NCBI RefSeq assembly: GCF_021534965.1
Contig: NZ_CP091037.1
Span: 908,501-972,500, forward strand
Direction: 5' to 3'
Length of the DNA stretch: 64,000 nucleotides
DNA from: Muricauda sp. SCSIO 65647
GTDB lineage: Bacteria > Bacteroidota > Bacteroidia > Flavobacteriales > Flavobacteriaceae
Below, piece after piece: positions 25,046 to 34,834 of the stretch; positions within the stretch are counted from its first letter, which is position 1, and each line of letters starts with the position of its first letter. A program made the position numbers and the translations under genes. The notes below the pieces were generated by a model. It was not told the origin of the DNA. It saw nothing but the letters and a program-made list of their open reading frames with translations, and did no database searches.

Positions 25046-26035
25046 ATGAAACGACGAAAGTTTCTCAAAAATTCAACTACGGGTACAGCGGCACTGGTCG
25101 CTACCCCTTTGATGGTTTCCTGTAAAAATGAAAAGACCACTGCTTCACTTTCAGAAAGCGACCAAGTACCCATCAAACCCATAGCTGTCTGCACCTGGAA
25201 TTTTCAAAATGCCACTGCCAAGGCCTGGGACGTATTGAAAATAGGGGGTTCGGCCCTTGACGCCGTTGAACAGGGCGTTATGGTCGAAGAAGCCGATGTG
25301 ACCAACGAAACGGTCGGTAAGGGCGGTCGGCCCGACCGTGATGGCCATGTGACCCTCGATGCCTGTATCATGGACAAAGACGGTAATTGTGGGGCCGTGG
25401 TCTATCTTAAGAACATAACGCACCCCGTTTCCGTGGCCCGCAAGGTGATGGAAGAGACCCCCCATATCATATTGGCGGGAAAGGGTGCCGAAAAATTTGC
25501 CTACGAACAAGGATTCAAAAAAGAAGATCTGTTGACCGAAAGTACCCGAAAACAATATGAAGAGTGGAAAAAAACTTCAAAATACGAGACCACAATCAAT
25601 ATTGAGAACCACGATACCATCGGCATGTTGGCCATCGATAAAAATGGTGATATCGCAGGGGCCTGTACCACAAGTGGCATGGCATACAAAGTGGCAGGTC
25701 GCGTAGGCGATTCGCCCATTATAGGCGCAGGGCTCTATGTCGATAACGAAGTGGGCGGAGCCACTGCCACCGGTGTCGGTGAAGAGGTCATTCGCACCGT
25801 GGGCAGTTTTTTGATCGTCGAATTGATGCGGCAGGGCAAATCACCCCAAGAGGCCTGTGAAGAGGGCGTCAGACGTATCATGAAAAAAAATGAGGGCCGT
25901 GAAGATTTTCAAATCGGGTTTTTGGCCATCAACAAGCAGGGCGAAACAGGTGGCTATTGCGTGCACCCCGGTTTCAGTTACCAAAAATATGACCCAAGTG
26001 GCCATGGGAATGTTGTTTCCAATAGTTTTTATTAA
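25046..26035 (+). CDS. Glycosylasparaginase (N4-(beta-N-acetylglucosaminyl)-L-asparaginase), exported
   Basis: Ntn-hydrolase that cleaves the GlcNAc-Asn bond of N-glycopeptides; it is made as a precursor and self-cleaves before a Thr. 329 residues. MKRRKFLKNSTTG is a Tat-like signal and VSC at residues 32-34 may be a lipobox, so the enzyme is exported. The cleavage site is NHDTIGM with nucleophile Thr191, and the substrate loop GRVGDSPIIGAGLYVD is typical. WNFQNATAKAW opens the alpha subunit. It would act on glycopeptides in the periplasm. No other glycan-degrading genes lie beside it. Confidence 0.92.
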   Translation: MKRRKFLKNSTTGTAALVATPLMVSCKNEKTTASLSESDQVPIKPIAVCTWNFQNATAKAWDVLKIGGSALDAVEQGVMVEEADVTNETVGKGGRPDRDGHVTLDACIMDKDGNCGAVVYLKNITHPVSVARKVMEETPHIILAGKGAEKFAYEQGFKKEDLLTESTRKQYEEWKKTSKYETTINIENHDTIGMLAIDKNGDIAGACTTSGMAYKVAGRVGDSPIIGAGLYVDNEVGGATATGVGEEVIRTVGSFLIVELMRQGKSPQEACEEGVRRIMKKNEGREDFQIGFLAINKQGETGGYCVHPGFSYQKYDPSGHGNVVSNSFY

Positions 26036-26221
26036 TCGAATACATCTTCAAAATGAAATCAGGTGAACTGATCAAGCCCTTTTCTTTCAATGATTGAGAA
26101 GTTGGGGTATTTCAAAAAACTTACTTTAAATCAAGCCTCTAATTTCTTGCATCTTTTCCCTATTTTTAAAGACTGGTTAAATTAAACTATCGACTAATAA
26201 CCATTACCTATTAACGGATAC

Positions 26222-29053
26222 ATGTCTGACCAAAAACGTCTCTTCTTACTCGATGCCTACGCTTTAATCTTCAGGGGCTATTATGCCTTGATAAAGAATC
26301 CGAGGATCAATTCAAAGGGTATGGACACCTCGGCCATTATGGGTTTTGTGAACTCTCTCTTCGATGTCATCAAACGCGAGCAGCCCGATCATTTGGCCGT
26401 AGCCTTTGACAAAGGGGGCAGTGTGGAGCGAACCGAAATCTTCGAAGAATACAAGGCGAACAGGGACGAAACGCCAGAGGCCATAAAAATAGCCGTCCCT
26501 TACATTCAAAAAATATTGGAGGCCCTGAAAATTCCTGTGGTGGAGTTGGAAGGCTATGAAGCCGATGACCTTATCGGCACCTTGGCCAAGCAGGCCGAAA
26601 AAGAGGGGTACAAAACATATATGGTGACCCCTGACAAAGATTTTGGGCAACTGGTTTCTGAAAACATCTTCATGTACCGACCTGCCCGAATGGGCAACGG
26701 CATTGAAATTTGGGGCATCCCCGAGATACAAAAACGATTTGGGGTCGAACGGCCCGAACAGGTGATCGACTATCTAGGCATGATGGGCGATGCCAGTGAT
26801 AATATTCCCGGCCTACCAGGCGTGGGCGATAAAACCGCCAAAAAATTCATTGCCGATTTTGGCTCTATGGAAGGGTTGCTGGCCAATACAGACAAGCTCA
26901 AGGGCAAAATGAAAGAAAAGGTCGAAGAGAATGCCGAACTCGGTCGCCTATCACGGCAATTGGCCGAAATAAAGACCGATTGTGAAGTGACCTTCAATGC
27001 CGAAGACTATGAAATGTGTCCGCCCGATGCCAAGAAAGTACAAGAAATTTTCGAAGAACTGGAGTTTCGTAGGCTGCGCGAACAGTTCATCAAAATCTTT
27101 TCGGGCGAAACAGCGCCCCAGACTCAGGTAACGAGCACCGAAACCGCCAAAAAAGTAGCGCAAGTTGCCGGTAGTGGGCAGTTTTCTTTGTTTGGCAACG
27201 AGGGCGAGGCACCGGCCACCATCAAAGATGTGAACAGCCGCAATACCGTTTCTGACGTTTCCCATTTTTATCAAAGTGTTTCCAAAGGGTTGGGCATGCG
27301 TCTTTTTATGGAGAAATTGATGCAACAGCCATCCGTTTGTTTTGATACGGAAACCACTTCGATCAATCCGTTGGAAGCCGAACTCGTGGGCATCGCCTTC
27401 AGTTGGACCGTGGGCAAAGGTTTTTATGTTCCTTTCCCAGAAGAAAAAGAAGCCGCCAAAGAACTGATAGAACAGTTACGTCCCTTTTTTGAATCAACGA
27501 CTATCGAGAAAATCGGACAGAACCTGAAATACGATATCAAGGTAATGCAGAATTATGGGGTCGAGGTCAAGGGCAAGCTGTTCGACACCATGTTGGCGCA
27601 CTACCTCATCAACCCAGATATGCGGCACAATATGGATGTATTGGCCGAAACCTACCTCAACTACACGCCCATTTCGATTACCGAACTCATTGGCAAAAAG
27701 GGCAAGAACCAGTTGAGCATGCGAGAGGTCACACTTGAAAGGCAGACCGAATATGCGGTTGAAGATGCCGATATCACCTTTCAACTGGCACAAAAGTTCA
27801 GGCCCGAACTGACACAGGCCAGCACCATGAAGCTGTTTGAAGAAATCGAAGTGCCATTGTTACGGGTGCTTGCCGATATGGAACGTGAGGGCATCAATCT
27901 CGATGAAGGTTTTTTAAAGGAATTATCGAAAAGACTCGATACCGACATTAAAAAACTCGAGGAAAAAATATACGAACAGGCCGGTGAGCAGTTCAACATC
28001 GCCTCTCCAAGACAACTGGGCGATATTCTCTTTGGAAAGCTGAAACTCGTTGAAAAACCCAAGAAGACGAAAACAGGGCAGTTCTCTACCGCTGAAGATG
28101 TTCTCTCATACCTCGCCAAAGACCATGAAATCATTCAGAATGTACTTGACTACCGCGGACTTGCCAAATTGAAGAGCACTTACGTCGATGCACTGCCCAA
28201 CGAGGTACAAAAGCACAGTGGCAGGGTACATACCGACTATATGCAAACAGTGGCCGCCACCGGGCGATTGAGCAGCAACAATCCGAATTTACAGAACATC
28301 CCCATTCGCACAGAACGTGGACGACAGGTTAGAAAAGCCTTTATCCCAAGAGATGGGAACCATGTGCTGCTCGCAGCTGACTATTCCCAAATAGAATTGC
28401 GCATCATTGCCGCCTTGAGCGAAGAAGATACCATGATCGAGGCCTTTAAAAATGGCGAGGACATACACGCCTCAACGGCCTCAAAGGTCTTCAATGTGCC
28501 GATTGACCAAGTGACCCGAGAACAGCGCGGCAATGCCAAGACCGTGAATTTTGGAATCATTTATGGGGTTTCGGCTTTCGGACTTAGCAACCAGACCGAC
28601 CTCAGCCGTACCGAAGCCAAAGAACTTATCGAAACTTATTACAAGACCTATCCGAAGTTGCGCAATTATATCGGCGACCAAATCGATTTTGCCCGTGACA
28701 ACGGTTATGTACAGACGGTTTTGGGCCGTCGTCGGTATTTGAAAGACATCAACTCGAACAACCAAGTGGTAAGAGGGGCGGCCGAGCGAAACGCCGTGAA
28801 CGCTCCCATTCAGGGAAGCGCTGCCGATATCATCAAAATTGCGATGATCAATATCCATAAAAAACTGTCAGAAGGTAAATACAAGACCAAGATGCTGTTG
28901 CAGGTGCATGACGAACTGGTCTTTGATGCCCATAAACCCGAATTGGACAAGGTCTCAAAACTGATAAAATCTGAAATGGAAAACGCCTATGAACTGGCCG
29001 TACCCTTAGATGTTGAAGTGGGCATTGGCGAGAATTGGTTGGAGGCACATTAA
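26222..29053 (+). CDS. polA: DNA polymerase I
   Basis: 943 residues with all three domains. The 5' nuclease is residues 1-260 (LLDAYALIFRGYYAL, EGYEADDLIGTLAK). The 3'-5' proofreading domain has an intact Asp-Glu pair in CFDTETTS (Asp375), GQNLKYDIKV and YAVEDADITF, so proofreading should work. The polymerase has motif A LAADYSQIELRI (Asp720), motif B KTVNFGIIYG and motif C LQVHDELVFD (Asp897). It replaces RNA primers and fills repair gaps. Full length for the family; it is monocistronic with a 186-base upstream gap. Confidence 0.98.
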   Translation: MSDQKRLFLLDAYALIFRGYYALIKNPRINSKGMDTSAIMGFVNSLFDVIKREQPDHLAVAFDKGGSVERTEIFEEYKANRDETPEAIKIAVPYIQKILEALKIPVVELEGYEADDLIGTLAKQAEKEGYKTYMVTPDKDFGQLVSENIFMYRPARMGNGIEIWGIPEIQKRFGVERPEQVIDYLGMMGDASDNIPGLPGVGDKTAKKFIADFGSMEGLLANTDKLKGKMKEKVEENAELGRLSRQLAEIKTDCEVTFNAEDYEMCPPDAKKVQEIFEELEFRRLREQFIKIFSGETAPQTQVTSTETAKKVAQVAGSGQFSLFGNEGEAPATIKDVNSRNTVSDVSHFYQSVSKGLGMRLFMEKLMQQPSVCFDTETTSINPLEAELVGIAFSWTVGKGFYVPFPEEKEAAKELIEQLRPFFESTTIEKIGQNLKYDIKVMQNYGVEVKGKLFDTMLAHYLINPDMRHNMDVLAETYLNYTPISITELIGKKGKNQLSMREVTLERQTEYAVEDADITFQLAQKFRPELTQASTMKLFEEIEVPLLRVLADMEREGINLDEGFLKELSKRLDTDIKKLEEKIYEQAGEQFNIASPRQLGDILFGKLKLVEKPKKTKTGQFSTAEDVLSYLAKDHEIIQNVLDYRGLAKLKSTYVDALPNEVQKHSGRVHTDYMQTVAATGRLSSNNPNLQNIPIRTERGRQVRKAFIPRDGNHVLLAADYSQIELRIIAALSEEDTMIEAFKNGEDIHASTASKVFNVPIDQVTREQRGNAKTVNFGIIYGVSAFGLSNQTDLSRTEAKELIETYYKTYPKLRNYIGDQIDFARDNGYVQTVLGRRRYLKDINSNNQVVRGAAERNAVNAPIQGSAADIIKIAMINIHKKLSEGKYKTKMLLQVHDELVFDAHKPELDKVSKLIKSEMENAYELAVPLDVEVGIGENWLEAH

Positions 29054-29100
29054 AAAATTAGGACAAAAAATGAAAAATAAAAAACAGTAAAACCACTCTT

Positions 29101-31176
29101 ATGAAAATTATTAAATTCCTTTTAGCTTCTTCTTTTTTACTTATATCATCTATCGGCCTTGCACAAGATGCACAGCCAAACCGTTTTGATTTCGGTAAAA
29201 TGTGGTCTTTTGAGAACCCGCCCAAAGAGTGGTTCAAAGAAGCCTATAATTTCGAACCCGGTGATGATTGGTTCACCGATGTGCGAAAATCATCGTTACG
29301 GTTCGCAGAATGGTGTTCTGCCTCTTTCATTTCACCAAATGGACTGATCATGACCAACCACCATTGTTCGAGAAGCGTGGTGGGGGCCCTGCAACAAGAA
29401 AATGAAAATTTTGACACCCAAGGGTTTTATGCCGTAAACCAAAGTGATGAAAGAAAAGCCGAGGGGCTATTCGTGGAACAACTTCATATGATCGCCGATA
29501 TCACCGATGAAGTGATGGCATTGACCAAAAATCCCGACAATGACCTGCACAAAGCGCAAATGACAGAAGACGCCCTTAAAAAAATATCGGAAGAGTATGG
29601 AAAAAAGGAAGCATGGTCTGGACTGCGCTTAGAACCTGTCACGTATTACAGTGGCGGCAAATTTTCGCTTTATGGATATAAAAAATACGAAGACATTCGG
29701 TTGGTCTGGATTCCTGAGTTGGATTTGGGATTTTATGGCGGCGACCCCGACAATTTCACCTACCCCAGGTATAATTTAGATGCCACTTTCTGGAGGGCAT
29801 ATGACGAAAATGGCAATCCTGTTGACAGCTCTAAAAATTACTTCAAATTCAATCCCAATGGAGCCAGCGAAAATGAGGTAACCTTTGTGGTGGGCAATCC
29901 AGGAAGCACCGAGCGCTACAGAACCATTTCCCAATTAGAGTACGACAGGGACTACAGGTACCCTATGATTCTTAGATTTTTGGAAAACCGGCATCAAATT
30001 ATGATGGAAGAGTACAAAGCCCTAAAAAGTGACCCTTCAAAAGAACTGGAAGCCCAAGAAAAATTGAATGATGCATTCAGTTTCTCAAACTCCATCAAGG
30101 CCATTGGCGGCATTATCGATGGCTTGAAAAACCCTGAACTCTTTGAAAGAAAAGTGGCCATGGAAAAACATATACGGTCAAAATCCGCAGATTTGGATTA
30201 TTGGGACAATCTAGCAACTGCCTACAAAAAACTGCTTCCCCATTCTTGGGCGGTAATGCACTTGGGAGCATCACCCTATAGGGGAAAGGCCCTTATGCTA
30301 ATGCACCAGATGTACAATTTTGAGAACATGGTGGCAGAAGAAATAAGTGAAGACGAAATGACAAAGATCAAATCGGGAATCTTAGAATTGGCAAAAGAAC
30401 TCGATACACCAAAAGAAAGGAGATTGTTAAACGTAGTCTTATCAGAATTGGAGGCCGATATTTATCAAGGAGACAACACCGTTACGAAATTACTTGCTGG
30501 CAAATCGATAGATGCTTTTGTTGATGACTTCTTCGGCAGTACGGTTTTCAAAGATGAGAGCAAGGTCGAAAGCATCCTTTCCGAACCGAAAAACTTGGCC
30601 GACAACACTGATGTATTGATGCAAACCGCAAGGGTACTGATATCAAAATATAACGATGCGGCCTTAGAGTTTGAATCCTCTTCCCCTTACAGAAGAGGTC
30701 TCGAAAGCAAGATTGCCAACCAGGTGTTCAATGTTTATGGTGCAGGCCTGCCCCCCGACGCCACTTTTACCTTGAGAATATCTGATGGGGTGGTCAAAGG
30801 GTACGAATATAATGGTACAGAGGCGCCATACAAAACCACCTATTATGGACTTTACAACAGGCATTTCTCAAACGACAAGGAATTTCCATGGGCACTGCCC
30901 GAACGATGGAAAAACCCTCCCACGGAGTTCTTGCAATATCCCATCAATTTTGTCAGCACAAACGATATTATCGGGGGCAATTCAGGAAGTCCGATCATCA
31001 ACAAAAACAAAGAAGTTGTCGGGTTGGTCTTCGACGGTAATATTGAATCACTCCCTTCAAATTTCATTTTTGACGAAGAATACAACAGAACGGTCTCAGT
31101 ACATTCAGGTGGTATTTATGGCGCACTGAAATATATTTACAAAACCGACAGGCTATTGGATGAGTTGACCAAATAA
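29101..31176 (+). CDS. S46 family dipeptidyl-peptidase, DPP7-like
   Basis: Exported serine exopeptidase of 691 residues that removes dipeptides from peptide N-termini in the periplasm; the S46 family is common in Bacteroidetes that live on peptides. Signal peptide MKIIKFLLASSFLLISSIGL ends before AQDAQ. The catalytic His lies in NGLIMTNHHCSRS and the Ser in GGNSGSPIIN; the Asp is expected near residue 220. Eighteen residues after the Ser stands Gly (LVFDGN), the residue of DPP7-type enzymes that prefer hydrophobic P1; DPP11 has Arg there. The Gly/Arg rule is known for P. gingivalis enzymes. Confidence 0.93.
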   Translation: MKIIKFLLASSFLLISSIGLAQDAQPNRFDFGKMWSFENPPKEWFKEAYNFEPGDDWFTDVRKSSLRFAEWCSASFISPNGLIMTNHHCSRSVVGALQQENENFDTQGFYAVNQSDERKAEGLFVEQLHMIADITDEVMALTKNPDNDLHKAQMTEDALKKISEEYGKKEAWSGLRLEPVTYYSGGKFSLYGYKKYEDIRLVWIPELDLGFYGGDPDNFTYPRYNLDATFWRAYDENGNPVDSSKNYFKFNPNGASENEVTFVVGNPGSTERYRTISQLEYDRDYRYPMILRFLENRHQIMMEEYKALKSDPSKELEAQEKLNDAFSFSNSIKAIGGIIDGLKNPELFERKVAMEKHIRSKSADLDYWDNLATAYKKLLPHSWAVMHLGASPYRGKALMLMHQMYNFENMVAEEISEDEMTKIKSGILELAKELDTPKERRLLNVVLSELEADIYQGDNTVTKLLAGKSIDAFVDDFFGSTVFKDESKVESILSEPKNLADNTDVLMQTARVLISKYNDAALEFESSSPYRRGLESKIANQVFNVYGAGLPPDATFTLRISDGVVKGYEYNGTEAPYKTTYYGLYNRHFSNDKEFPWALPERWKNPPTEFLQYPINFVSTNDIIGGNSGSPIINKNKEVVGLVFDGNIESLPSNFIFDEEYNRTVSVHSGGIYGALKYIYKTDRLLDELTK

Positions 31177-31218
31177 AAACCCATACAAAGCCAATATCAG
31201 AAACCCATCAAACCCAAA

Positions 31219-31248
31219 AGGGCAACGCCGATTTATGGGCGTTGCCCT
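31219..31248 (+). terminator. Strong hairpin after the S46 peptidase gene
   Basis: Perfect 11-base stem AGGGCAACGCC/GGCGTTGCCCT with an 8-base loop. No T-run follows, so termination is likely but not certain. It sits between the peptidase and the sulfatase and argues against the sulfatase frame starting before 31284. Confidence 0.6.
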
Positions 31249-31283
31249 CAGCTGTTAAAGTAGGTAACAGAACCAACCTAAGT

Positions 31284-32813
31284 ATGAAAAGAACGATTCA
31301 ATTTTTGGGGGCCTTCATATGGTTGTTCAGTATGACCGTTTGCGTTCATTCGCAACAAAAGCCCCCAAACATCATCTATTTTCTCGCTGATGACCTGGGT
31401 TATGGCGAAGTGGGTGCCTATGGGCAGAAAAAAATCAAGACCCCGAACATCGATGCACTTACCGCATCGGGCATGAAATTCACCCAACACTATTCGGGAG
31501 CCCCCGTTTGTGCCCCTGCGCGGTACATTTTGCTCACGGGAAAACATGCCGGTCATGCCTACATTCGCGGCAATGATGAATGGGCGGCGCGTGGCGATGT
31601 ATGGGATTATAAAAAAATGTTCGCCGATCCCAACTTAGAGGGCCAACGCCCTATTCCCGAAGAGACGGTTACCCTGGCCGAACTGCTCAAGACCAAAGGC
31701 TATACGACGGGCATCTTTGGTAAATGGGGCCTCGGCGCCCCCAATACCGAAGGGGTGCCCAACCGACAGGGCTTTGATGAATTCTACGGCTACAACTGCC
31801 AACGGCAGGCCCACAACCTGTATCCCGCCCATTTGTGGGAAAACGAGGCCAAAATACGGTTGCGAAACCCCTTGGTGCCCCCGCACCAAAAACTGGATTC
31901 CCTGGCCGACCCCAACCAGGGAGCCGCCTATTCAAAATTTTCGCAAGAAGACTATGCCCCTGAACTGATACATGAAAAAGCCCTGGCCTTTATGGAAGAC
32001 CATCAAGAAGAGCCCTTTTTTCTGTATTATGCCTCCCCATTGCCCCATTTGCCCCTACAGGCACCAAAAGAATTGGTTGAGGCCTATAGGCAAGAGTTTG
32101 GTGAAGAAGAACCCTATACGGGCGACAAGGGGTACTTTCCCAACCAGCACCCCAAGGCCACTTATGCCGCCATGATTGCATACTTAGACCGACAACTGGG
32201 CGAACTGGTCGCCAAATTAAAGGCTTTGGGCATTTATGACAACACGCTCATCATTTTTACAAGCGATAACGGCCCAACGTACACGGGTGGTGTCGATTAC
32301 GAATTTTTTGAAAGCTCAAAACCTTTTGGCAATGGCCACGGCAAAACCAAGGGTTTTGTCTATGAGGGTGGTATTTGTGTACCCATGGTGGCCAGTTGGC
32401 CGGGCCATATCAAACCGGGCAGCAGTACCGACCACATTTCAGCCTTTTACGATGTATTGCCAACACTTTGTGATGTGGTGAACATAACACCACCGAAAGA
32501 TGTTGACGGCCTTAGCTTCAAACCTGTTCTGTTGGGCGGGCCACAGCCCCAACATGATTTTCTGTATTGGGAGTTTCCCAGCTATAATGGGCAACAGGCC
32601 GTACGAATTGGCCAATGGAAGGGCATTCGCAAAAACATCTTTGACGGCAATATGAAGGTAGAACTCTATAACCTTGAAACCGATATTGGTGAGACCGTCA
32701 ACGTGGCCGACCAACATCCAGAAATTGTATCACAAATAGAAGCCATCATGCGGCAAGAGCATGTGCCCGCCATCAACAAAAAGTTTCGGTTTACGGAATT
32801 GGGGGATAAATAA
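31284..32813 (+). CDS. Exported sulfatase (S1 family, formylglycine type)
   Basis: Hydrolyses sulfate esters, probably of marine polysaccharides or glycans, in the periplasm. 509 residues from MKRTIQFLGAFIWLF, a signal peptide ending VHSQ. The catalytic cysteine to be converted to formylglycine is Cys76 in VCAPARYILLTG (CxPxR); the metal site is NIIYFLADDLGYGE (Asp36, Asp37) and FTSDNGPTYTGG. The frame is open 14 codons further up, but that start lies inside the 31219-31248 hairpin and precedes no signal peptide. No maturase gene (FGE/anSME) is visible in the window. The exact sulfatase class cannot be told by eye. Confidence 0.93.
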   Translation: MKRTIQFLGAFIWLFSMTVCVHSQQKPPNIIYFLADDLGYGEVGAYGQKKIKTPNIDALTASGMKFTQHYSGAPVCAPARYILLTGKHAGHAYIRGNDEWAARGDVWDYKKMFADPNLEGQRPIPEETVTLAELLKTKGYTTGIFGKWGLGAPNTEGVPNRQGFDEFYGYNCQRQAHNLYPAHLWENEAKIRLRNPLVPPHQKLDSLADPNQGAAYSKFSQEDYAPELIHEKALAFMEDHQEEPFFLYYASPLPHLPLQAPKELVEAYRQEFGEEEPYTGDKGYFPNQHPKATYAAMIAYLDRQLGELVAKLKALGIYDNTLIIFTSDNGPTYTGGVDYEFFESSKPFGNGHGKTKGFVYEGGICVPMVASWPGHIKPGSSTDHISAFYDVLPTLCDVVNITPPKDVDGLSFKPVLLGGPQPQHDFLYWEFPSYNGQQAVRIGQWKGIRKNIFDGNMKVELYNLETDIGETVNVADQHPEIVSQIEAIMRQEHVPAINKKFRFTELGDK

Positions 32814-32899
32814 TTGTATTCTAATGTTTTTCCATATTCTCAAAAAAGCCGGACTTCGAAGTAGTATTGACCATAATTTGTTGGAAATATAATAATGAA

Positions 32900-34396
32900 T
32901 CATAAAAACTTGCTATGCAATGTTTGAAATTCAATCAGCTGAAAATCGCTCAAAGAGCCTGATTGAAATAAAATGTTATCTATTTTTTTCAAAAGATATT
33001 CTGTAAAGTAATAGTCAATTTCCTTTTGGCCCGAGTTAAAATTTTTTCTAAAACCACCTAAACGTCTAAAACATCCAAGATCCAGATATTCTACTTTGTA
33101 AGGAGCGAATAGTTTTATAAACCTCTCTGTTCTTTCTTCTTTTTGTTCCTGGTTTCCAGGAGTCACAATTCCAACTTCTTTCATCTGCAATTGCAATGTG
33201 CTTTTGTCTAAAAACCTGTTCACCTTAGTATAATAGCTACTTATGTCTGAAAAACTTAATCCTTTAAATCTTGAGTCTATTGCTTTAAGGTAGAAAACTT
33301 GCTTTCTTGCAGGGTTAAAAAACATTTCAAATTTATCCTTGAAAAACTCATATAAAATCAGAAAATAGAGTGTTAAAATTGTTTCCAAAAAATTTCCTTC
33401 TCGATTATTTCCTTTGATAAATAAATTGGGAAGTTTAAAAGGATCCTCATCTGATTTCAAGCTTTTAATATTTGCCAATATTGAATACTTGTTTAACACC
33501 TTTTTAATCTTTCGAGGATTGGTGAAATCAATTTCGACAAAAAAATCATTTATCGCCCTGTCTAATTCATACTTATTTTCACCTAAAGTGATTGGGCTAG
33601 AATCAAAAAATTGACTTACCAATAATTTGAAATTTATTGGTTTTGGTATAGCAAAAGAAATATCAAAAATCTTCTCCAGATATTCATTGGCTTTTACCAC
33701 CTCTTGGTATTTTGTTTTGACAGCTTCATTAACGGCTTTTTTATCTACTCCGCAAAAGAAAATAGTTCTTTGTCCATAGGTGAAGAACAGTTTTAATGCA
33801 GACAAAAGATTCAAAACGTTCTCAGGTTCGCATCTATCCAAATCATCAATGAAAACAATGTTATAATCCTTTTTGTTTTTAGCTTTTATCTTGTCTTCAA
33901 ATCGTTGAAATTCCTCTTTGAATTCTTTTTTGAGTTCTGTAAATGATTTTTCCTTTTCTGATTCTAACTCTTCAGTCAGTGGTTTTCCATCAAACTTTAA
34001 GCCTGGAATTGAAATACTTACGGATTTTGTAAATCCTCTTAACAATTTCGAAGCAACTTCGATAAAATCTTTGGCTACATCGTCTAATGCATCGGAAGAT
34101 TCAGAAATCAAGAACTCAAGTAGAGAAAGTGATAAATTATTATCTGTTTCGAATTCCCACGTATCAAAAAAATAAGTGTTGAAGTGCGGTCTAAGTTCTT
34201 TTTGAAGATACTTCATCAAAGTACTCTTGCCGCTTCCCCACTCCCCATAAAGTGCAAACATTTTTATTTCAGAAAACCGGTCTTTATTCTTTTCTAGGAA
34301 TAATTTAATCAAATCTCCTTTTTCAATTATTCCCAGATAGTCATTTTCTTTGGTCAAATCTTCAATAGGAAGATTATTAAGAAGTTTGGCATCCAT
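32900..34396 (-). CDS. KAP-family P-loop NTPase
   Basis: 498 residues. Walker A is GEWGSGKST at residues 51-59, and Walker B is YNIVFIDDLDRCEPENVLN near residue 185; the doubled Asp with DRC and the PRKIKKVLNKY stretch are the KAP signature. KAP NTPases are STAND-related ATPases; some act in phage exclusion (PifA). No clear membrane helices are inserted, unlike several KAP members, so it is probably cytoplasmic. The gene is visibly more AT-rich than the sulfatase upstream and the genes to its right, which suggests recent acquisition. No partner effector is adjacent. Confidence 0.88.
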   Translation of the reverse strand: MDAKLLNNLPIEDLTKENDYLGIIEKGDLIKLFLEKNKDRFSEIKMFALYGEWGSGKSTLMKYLQKELRPHFNTYFFDTWEFETDNNLSLSLLEFLISESSDALDDVAKDFIEVASKLLRGFTKSVSISIPGLKFDGKPLTEELESEKEKSFTELKKEFKEEFQRFEDKIKAKNKKDYNIVFIDDLDRCEPENVLNLLSALKLFFTYGQRTIFFCGVDKKAVNEAVKTKYQEVVKANEYLEKIFDISFAIPKPINFKLLVSQFFDSSPITLGENKYELDRAINDFFVEIDFTNPRKIKKVLNKYSILANIKSLKSDEDPFKLPNLFIKGNNREGNFLETILTLYFLILYEFFKDKFEMFFNPARKQVFYLKAIDSRFKGLSFSDISSYYTKVNRFLDKSTLQLQMKEVGIVTPGNQEQKEERTERFIKLFAPYKVEYLDLGCFRRLGGFRKNFNSGQKEIDYYFTEYLLKKIDNILFQSGSLSDFQLIEFQTLHSKFL

Positions 34397-34441
34397 TCAA
34401 ATCATTTTAGATAAATGTAGCCTAATTCCTATAAAAACAAA

Positions 34442-34467
34442 AAAAGGCACCCCATTGGATGCCTTTT
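34442..34467. terminator. Bidirectional intrinsic terminator
   Basis: Stem AAAAGGCA/TGCCTTTT with a 10-base loop that can add a CC/GG pair. It lies just after the stop of the 51-residue gene and before the KAP gene. Confidence 0.7.
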
Positions 34468-34490
34468 CGATATCTATAATTTGTTTTTGT

Positions 34491-34646
34491 CTACCAGCCC
34501 AGAGCCAGTTTAAACTTTGATTTCCGTTCTTTTTTTGTTTGCCTTTTGACTTCCCTTAAACGGGCCTCTTTTTCAACATGGGCAAACAGTTCCATTGAAA
34601 AGGGATACGTCTGCCAAACGTTCGGATAATGCACTAACTTTTTCAT
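34491..34646 (-). CDS. Small basic protein, 51 residues, unknown
   Basis: Reads MKKLVHYPNVWQTYPFSMEL, then a strongly charged part FAHVEKEARLREVKRQTKKE and an end KLALGW. The lysine/arginine content suggests nucleic-acid or ribosome contact, but no family is recognised. It has its own terminator directly behind the stop. Coding is likely, since the composition is protein-like and the frame is closed by a terminator, but it is not proved. Confidence 0.55.
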   Translation of the reverse strand: MKKLVHYPNVWQTYPFSMELFAHVEKEARLREVKRQTKKERKSKFKLALGW

Positions 34647-34834
34647 AAAACAAGTATTTTAGAAATACACCGCAAAATTGTGGCGAATGGCAGGGGTGTA
34701 AAACAACAGAATTCACCTATTTCTATGCTATTTTAACCTATCTATCTATTTTTAACAATTCTTTAGGGTAAAATGTCATATCATGAAGGCAATAGCACCA
34801 TTCTATCCGAAATACCGGCTCTCTTTTATTGGTA
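34647..34834. other. Intergenic, no gene seen
   Basis: 188 AT-rich bases between two leftward genes. It should hold the promoter of the 51-residue gene, but no consensus element is evident. Confidence 0.35.

Noticed and set aside
31242-31283. Upstream start of the sulfatase
   Set aside because: Lies within the terminator hairpin and puts 14 residues before a good signal peptide.
34499-34520. Additional junction motif in the 51-residue gene (AGTTTAAACTTTGA on the plus strand)
   Set aside because: Matches only part of the consensus, lacks the AAACGATG part and lies in a coding frame.
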